A DNA stretch of 64,000 bases. It comes from Methanoregula sp. (GTDB lineage: Archaea > Halobacteriota > Methanomicrobia > Methanomicrobiales > Methanospirillaceae). The notes beneath the pieces were generated by a model that saw nothing but the letters and a program-made list of their open reading frames with translations, had not been told where the DNA came from and made no database searches. The stretch spans positions 1-64,000 of the forward strand of contig JAJRCF010000005.1 in the NCBI GenBank assembly GCA_028679075.1, written 5' to 3'. Below, piece after piece: positions 61,353-64,000 of this stretch; the stretch's first letter is position 1, and each line of letters begins with the position of its first letter. The position numbers and the translations under genes are program-made.

Positions 61353-62257
61353 CAACCAGCGATCACAAAAAAGACGATAGTCGTAATGTCCTTGAGATTG
61401 AACACCTCACCAAGACCTTTGACAGCAGGAATATTCTCGAAGATCTCAGTTTTACCGTCAACAAGGGCGAGGTGTTCGGCCTCTTAGGCCCGAATGGGGC
61501 GGGCAAGACCACGCTCATCCGGACCATTCTCGACATCTTCCGGCCCGATGCCGGGACGATCTCGCTCTTTGGCAGGACGTTCTCCGATGAGATCAAGGAT
61601 GCGATCGGCTACCTGCCCGAGGAAGGGAGCCTGGATAAGGAGATCCCGGTCGCGGAGTGTATCCGGTATTTTGCGGAGCTCAAACATGTGGATGCGATTG
61701 ACCGGAAGATGGACGCGTGGCTGAAGAGACTGGATCTCACAGAATACCGGGACAAAAAGATCCAGGAACTGAGCAAGGGCATGCACCGCCGGCTCCAGTT
61801 CATTCTCGCGGTCATCCACGAACCGGACCTCCTCATCCTTGACGAGCCGTTCTCGGGACTCGACCCCCTCAACACAAAAACCCTCAAGGATATTCTCCTT
61901 GACCTGAGTGGGAAAGGCACGACCCTGATCATGAGCACGCACCAGATGGACGAGGTGGAACGGATGTGCGACCGGATCCTCATGCTCAATGAAGGGAAGA
62001 TGGTGCTCTACGGCAGCCTTGGTGAGATCCGCCGGCAGTTCGGATTGTCGGTCGAGGTCCGGTACGAAGGCACGCTCCCGCATATCGACCATATCCTTGG
62101 TATCAACGACTCCGGCAACGTCGCGGAGCTGATCGTTGAGAAGGATGCCGATACCCAGGCGATATTAAAAACGCTTGTCGCAAGCGTTACCATCCGGAAG
62201 TTCGAGGTCAAGCAGCGGTCCATGAACGAGATCTTCCTCGAGGTGTGCAAACGATGA
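61349..62257 (+). CDS. ABC transporter ATP-binding protein
   Basis: 302 residues. Walker A LLGPNGAGKTTL (about 45-56), signature LSKGMHRRLQ, Walker B LLILDEPFSGLD, and H-loop MSTHQ. A C-terminal DUF4162-like tail (about 225-302) is usual for NatA-type export ATPases. With the permease gene behind it, it forms an exporter, perhaps of Na+ or a toxic compound, like NatAB. The overlap of 4 bases with neighbours shows coupling. Confidence 0.93.
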   Translation: MTTSDHKKDDSRNVLEIEHLTKTFDSRNILEDLSFTVNKGEVFGLLGPNGAGKTTLIRTILDIFRPDAGTISLFGRTFSDEIKDAIGYLPEEGSLDKEIPVAECIRYFAELKHVDAIDRKMDAWLKRLDLTEYRDKKIQELSKGMHRRLQFILAVIHEPDLLILDEPFSGLDPLNTKTLKDILLDLSGKGTTLIMSTHQMDEVERMCDRILMLNEGKMVLYGSLGEIRRQFGLSVEVRYEGTLPHIDHILGINDSGNVAELIVEKDADTQAILKTLVASVTIRKFEVKQRSMNEIFLEVCKR

Positions 62258-63447
62258 CGGCAAAAGCTCTCGTTGTTGCAAAATTTGAATTTCTCAAAAC
62301 CGTACGGCGCAAAGGGTTCATCCTTGGCACGATCGGGCTTCCCGTGTTTATGCTCATCATCATCGGGCTCTCCCTGTATGCCGGTGCCGGGATCGGCACC
62401 GCCCCAGCGAACCAGACCGTCGGGTATGTCGATGCTGTCGGTTTTGTGCAGGCAGCGCCCGGCTTTGTCCAGTACCCTGACATTGCGGCCGGCAAGGCGG
62501 CGCTGGTGAACGGTGATATCCACAGCCTGCTGATCGTCCCTCCGGAGTATATCCGGACCGGCACGCTCACGGTATATACGATGGATAATTCCCTGCTCGG
62601 GTCAGCGGGCTCCAGCCGGTCGGTGCAGGAGTTTATGACACAGAACCTCCTGCGGCACGAGAACGTGTCCGACCAGGCTGCGCAGAAGATCCTCTCCCCG
62701 GTATCCCCCACGGTGATCGTCCTCGATGAAGCGGGCAATCCCAAAGGCGACCAGGAGATTCTTGGGTTCTTACTGCCGTTTGCCCTCACGATGGTCCTCG
62801 CCCTCGGCATCCTCACTTCGTCCGGTTACCTGATGCAGGGAATCGGTGAGGAGAAAGAGAGTCGGCGGGGTGAGTTCCTGCTCTCCCATTGCTCGGCCGA
62901 AGAACTGCTCGGAGGAAAGATCCTCGGGTATGCGTGTGTTGGCCTGCTCCAGATCGTAGTCTGGGTCACGATCGGCCTTGCCGTGATCGCCGCAAGCCCG
63001 TTCGCCCAGTTGTTCTCCGAACTCCAGGTGACGTGGCTCGTGTGCCTCGCGGTCATTTACTTTATTCTCGGGTACTTCCTGTTCTCGGTCTCGACCGCCT
63101 GCACGGCATCCCTCGCACCCTCGGTCAGGGAAGCCCAGCAGGTCTCGGCCATCTTCTCGATGTTTGCTGTCTTCCCGCTCATCTTCCTCCAGTTCCTCCT
63201 CCAGGACCCGAATTCCCTCATGATGCAGTTCCTGACCTATTTCCCGTACACCGCGCCGTTCATCGCGATGGTCCGGCTCACGCTCGTGACGGTACCGCCG
63301 TACGAGATTGTCGTGAGTATCGCCGTTCTTATCATATCCATTGCCGTCCTGACAAGGCTTGCCGCACGGATCTTCAGGATGGGCATGCTGACCTACGGGA
63401 AACGGGTGTCATTCAGGGAAGTATTTAGATTTATCAGGGAAAAATAA
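62254..63447 (+). CDS. ABC-2 type permease (NatB-like)
   Basis: 397 residues. One membrane segment near the N-terminus (KGFILGTIGLPVFMLIIIGLSL), a large outside loop (about 45-165), then five membrane segments from about 170 on. EEKESRRGEFLLSHCSAEELLGGKILGY is the conserved ABC-2 coupling motif. It pairs with the ATPase just upstream (ATGA overlap; I reject the GTG at 62245). The substrate is unknown. It is the last gene of the operon. Confidence 0.9.
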   Translation: MTAKALVVAKFEFLKTVRRKGFILGTIGLPVFMLIIIGLSLYAGAGIGTAPANQTVGYVDAVGFVQAAPGFVQYPDIAAGKAALVNGDIHSLLIVPPEYIRTGTLTVYTMDNSLLGSAGSSRSVQEFMTQNLLRHENVSDQAAQKILSPVSPTVIVLDEAGNPKGDQEILGFLLPFALTMVLALGILTSSGYLMQGIGEEKESRRGEFLLSHCSAEELLGGKILGYACVGLLQIVVWVTIGLAVIAASPFAQLFSELQVTWLVCLAVIYFILGYFLFSVSTACTASLAPSVREAQQVSAIFSMFAVFPLIFLQFLLQDPNSLMMQFLTYFPYTAPFIAMVRLTLVTVPPYEIVVSIAVLIISIAVLTRLAARIFRMGMLTYGKRVSFREVFRFIREK

Positions 63448-63670
63448 ATTTTAACCGGGGGAGGGCGACCCGGAGACCGCCCGGCAGATCATGGGGAGCA
63501 TTACCGGAATGGGAGGATAATTTAGGAAATTTCCATCTCCTGATTTCGGATGCCCGCAATGTTCCTGAAAAATCCGGATGGTTTTATCACCTTTTTTTTA
63601 GAACACGACCAGAATGCATTTAACGATATAATAAAAATAAAATTAAAATACACACGACCCGGTGACTCCA

Positions 63671-64000
63671 ATGAGAATAGAACGCGTCCAGTATTTTACC
63701 AAAAAGGAAGAAGAGTTCGTCAGCCTGTTGACCGGCATCGGGATAAAGAAGCATGTCGCAGCGCTGCTGGTATTCCTCGCAAACGTACCCGAGACATCGT
63801 CCCGTTCCATCGAGCGCGGGACCGACCTGCGGCAGCCGGAGGTAAGTATCGCGATGAAATATCTGATGGACCGGGGCTGGGTCAGGATGAGTGGGGAATC
63901 CTCCGAACACAAAGGCCGCCCGGTAAAAATTTACCAGCTGGCCTTACCGATAACGGCAATCATGAATTCCATCGAAGAAGAGAAGAAACGTGAAACCCGG
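63671..64000 (+). CDS. Transcriptional regulator, HTH, running off the right edge
   Basis: At least 110 codons without a stop from the ATG at 63671, which follows GGTGACTCCA. MRIERVQYFTKKEEEFVSLL, then HVAALLVFLANVPETSSRSIERGTDLRQPEVSIAMKYLMDRGWVRM and a wing with KGRPVKIYQL: a winged helix of the MarR/TrmB-like type found widely in methanogens, with a possible helical tail (IEEEKKRETR). The gene is incomplete at its 3' end. Confidence 0.8.
   Translation, partial: MRIERVQYFTKKEEEFVSLLTGIGIKKHVAALLVFLANVPETSSRSIERGTDLRQPEVSIAMKYLMDRGWVRMSGESSEHKGRPVKIYQLALPITAIMNSIEEEKKRETR

Noticed and set aside
63620-63910. Two minus-strand frames across the right-edge regulator
   Set aside because: They are shadows of the forward winged-helix gene starting at 63671, whose translation clearly shows a regulator.

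Overview
The window looks like a chromosome segment of a methanogenic archaeon, most likely order Methanomicrobiales (Methanoregula / Methanospirillum-like). The evidence is archaeal: TATA-box promoters with short leaders, the archaeal early aromatic pathway (2-amino-3,7-dideoxyheptulosonate synthase plus type II dehydroquinate synthase), an archaeal-size triosephosphate isomerase, ADP-forming acyl-CoA synthetase, DUF3821-like surface proteins, and helix-turn-helix/CBS regulators. GC-rich core genes alternate with AT-rich accessory genes.

Layout. 1-11 kb is accessory: the end of an unknown gene, a RelE/ParE-type toxin-antitoxin pair, DinD, an exported deaminase-fold lipoprotein, small membrane proteins, and an AT-rich two-gene operon (AAA ATPase-TOPRIM plus DUF262) that looks like a defence system. 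11.2-19.1 kb is a compact operon with mostly 4-base ATGA overlaps. It covers almost the whole shikimate pathway and the phenylalanine/tyrosine branch: two tandem aldolase-type synthases, DHQ synthase II, TyrA, PheA, AroA (with a frameshift as given), a shikimate kinase-dehydrogenase fusion, and AroC. AroD lies on the other strand at 21.5-22.2 kb. Its last 13 codons are duplicated 1.7 kb away, bracketing a DUF4143 ATPase. 22-30.7 kb holds housekeeping genes (U32 peptidase, TIM, HTH-CBS regulator) and a peptide-ligase operon: RimK-like N-terminal protein, ATP-grasp with an in-frame amber codon, Cys-cluster protein, GCS2 ligase.

30.7-45.8 kb is rich in exported proteins: a chagasin-like protein, a kelch propeller, a possible glutamic-peptidase-like protein, a PepSY-like protein, a beta-propeller plus DUF3821-like pair with a divergent membrane-tethered regulator, and a serpin lipoprotein. 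A cupin gene appears there as two complementary halves 5.8 kb apart in permuted order. 46.7-57 kb is accessory again: unknown operons, a possible Panacea/PIN pair, a CARF-wHTH regulator, a radical SAM/SPASM enzyme followed by a 54-residue Cys-tailed peptide (a candidate RiPP system), an HD-domain protein, and an NDT/TIR-like protein divergent from a regulator. 57.4-59.8 kb is a four-gene cassette of unknown function, studded with perfect hairpins. 59.9-63.4 kb is a regulator-membrane protein-ABC transporter operon. A regulator runs off the right edge.

Two families of short palindromes mark the accessory regions. One has stems beginning GAAGAA and ending TTCTTC, with compensatory changes. The other is a modular repeat whose hairpins nearly all have ATCA/TGAT loops. 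Neither occurs inside the aromatic operon.
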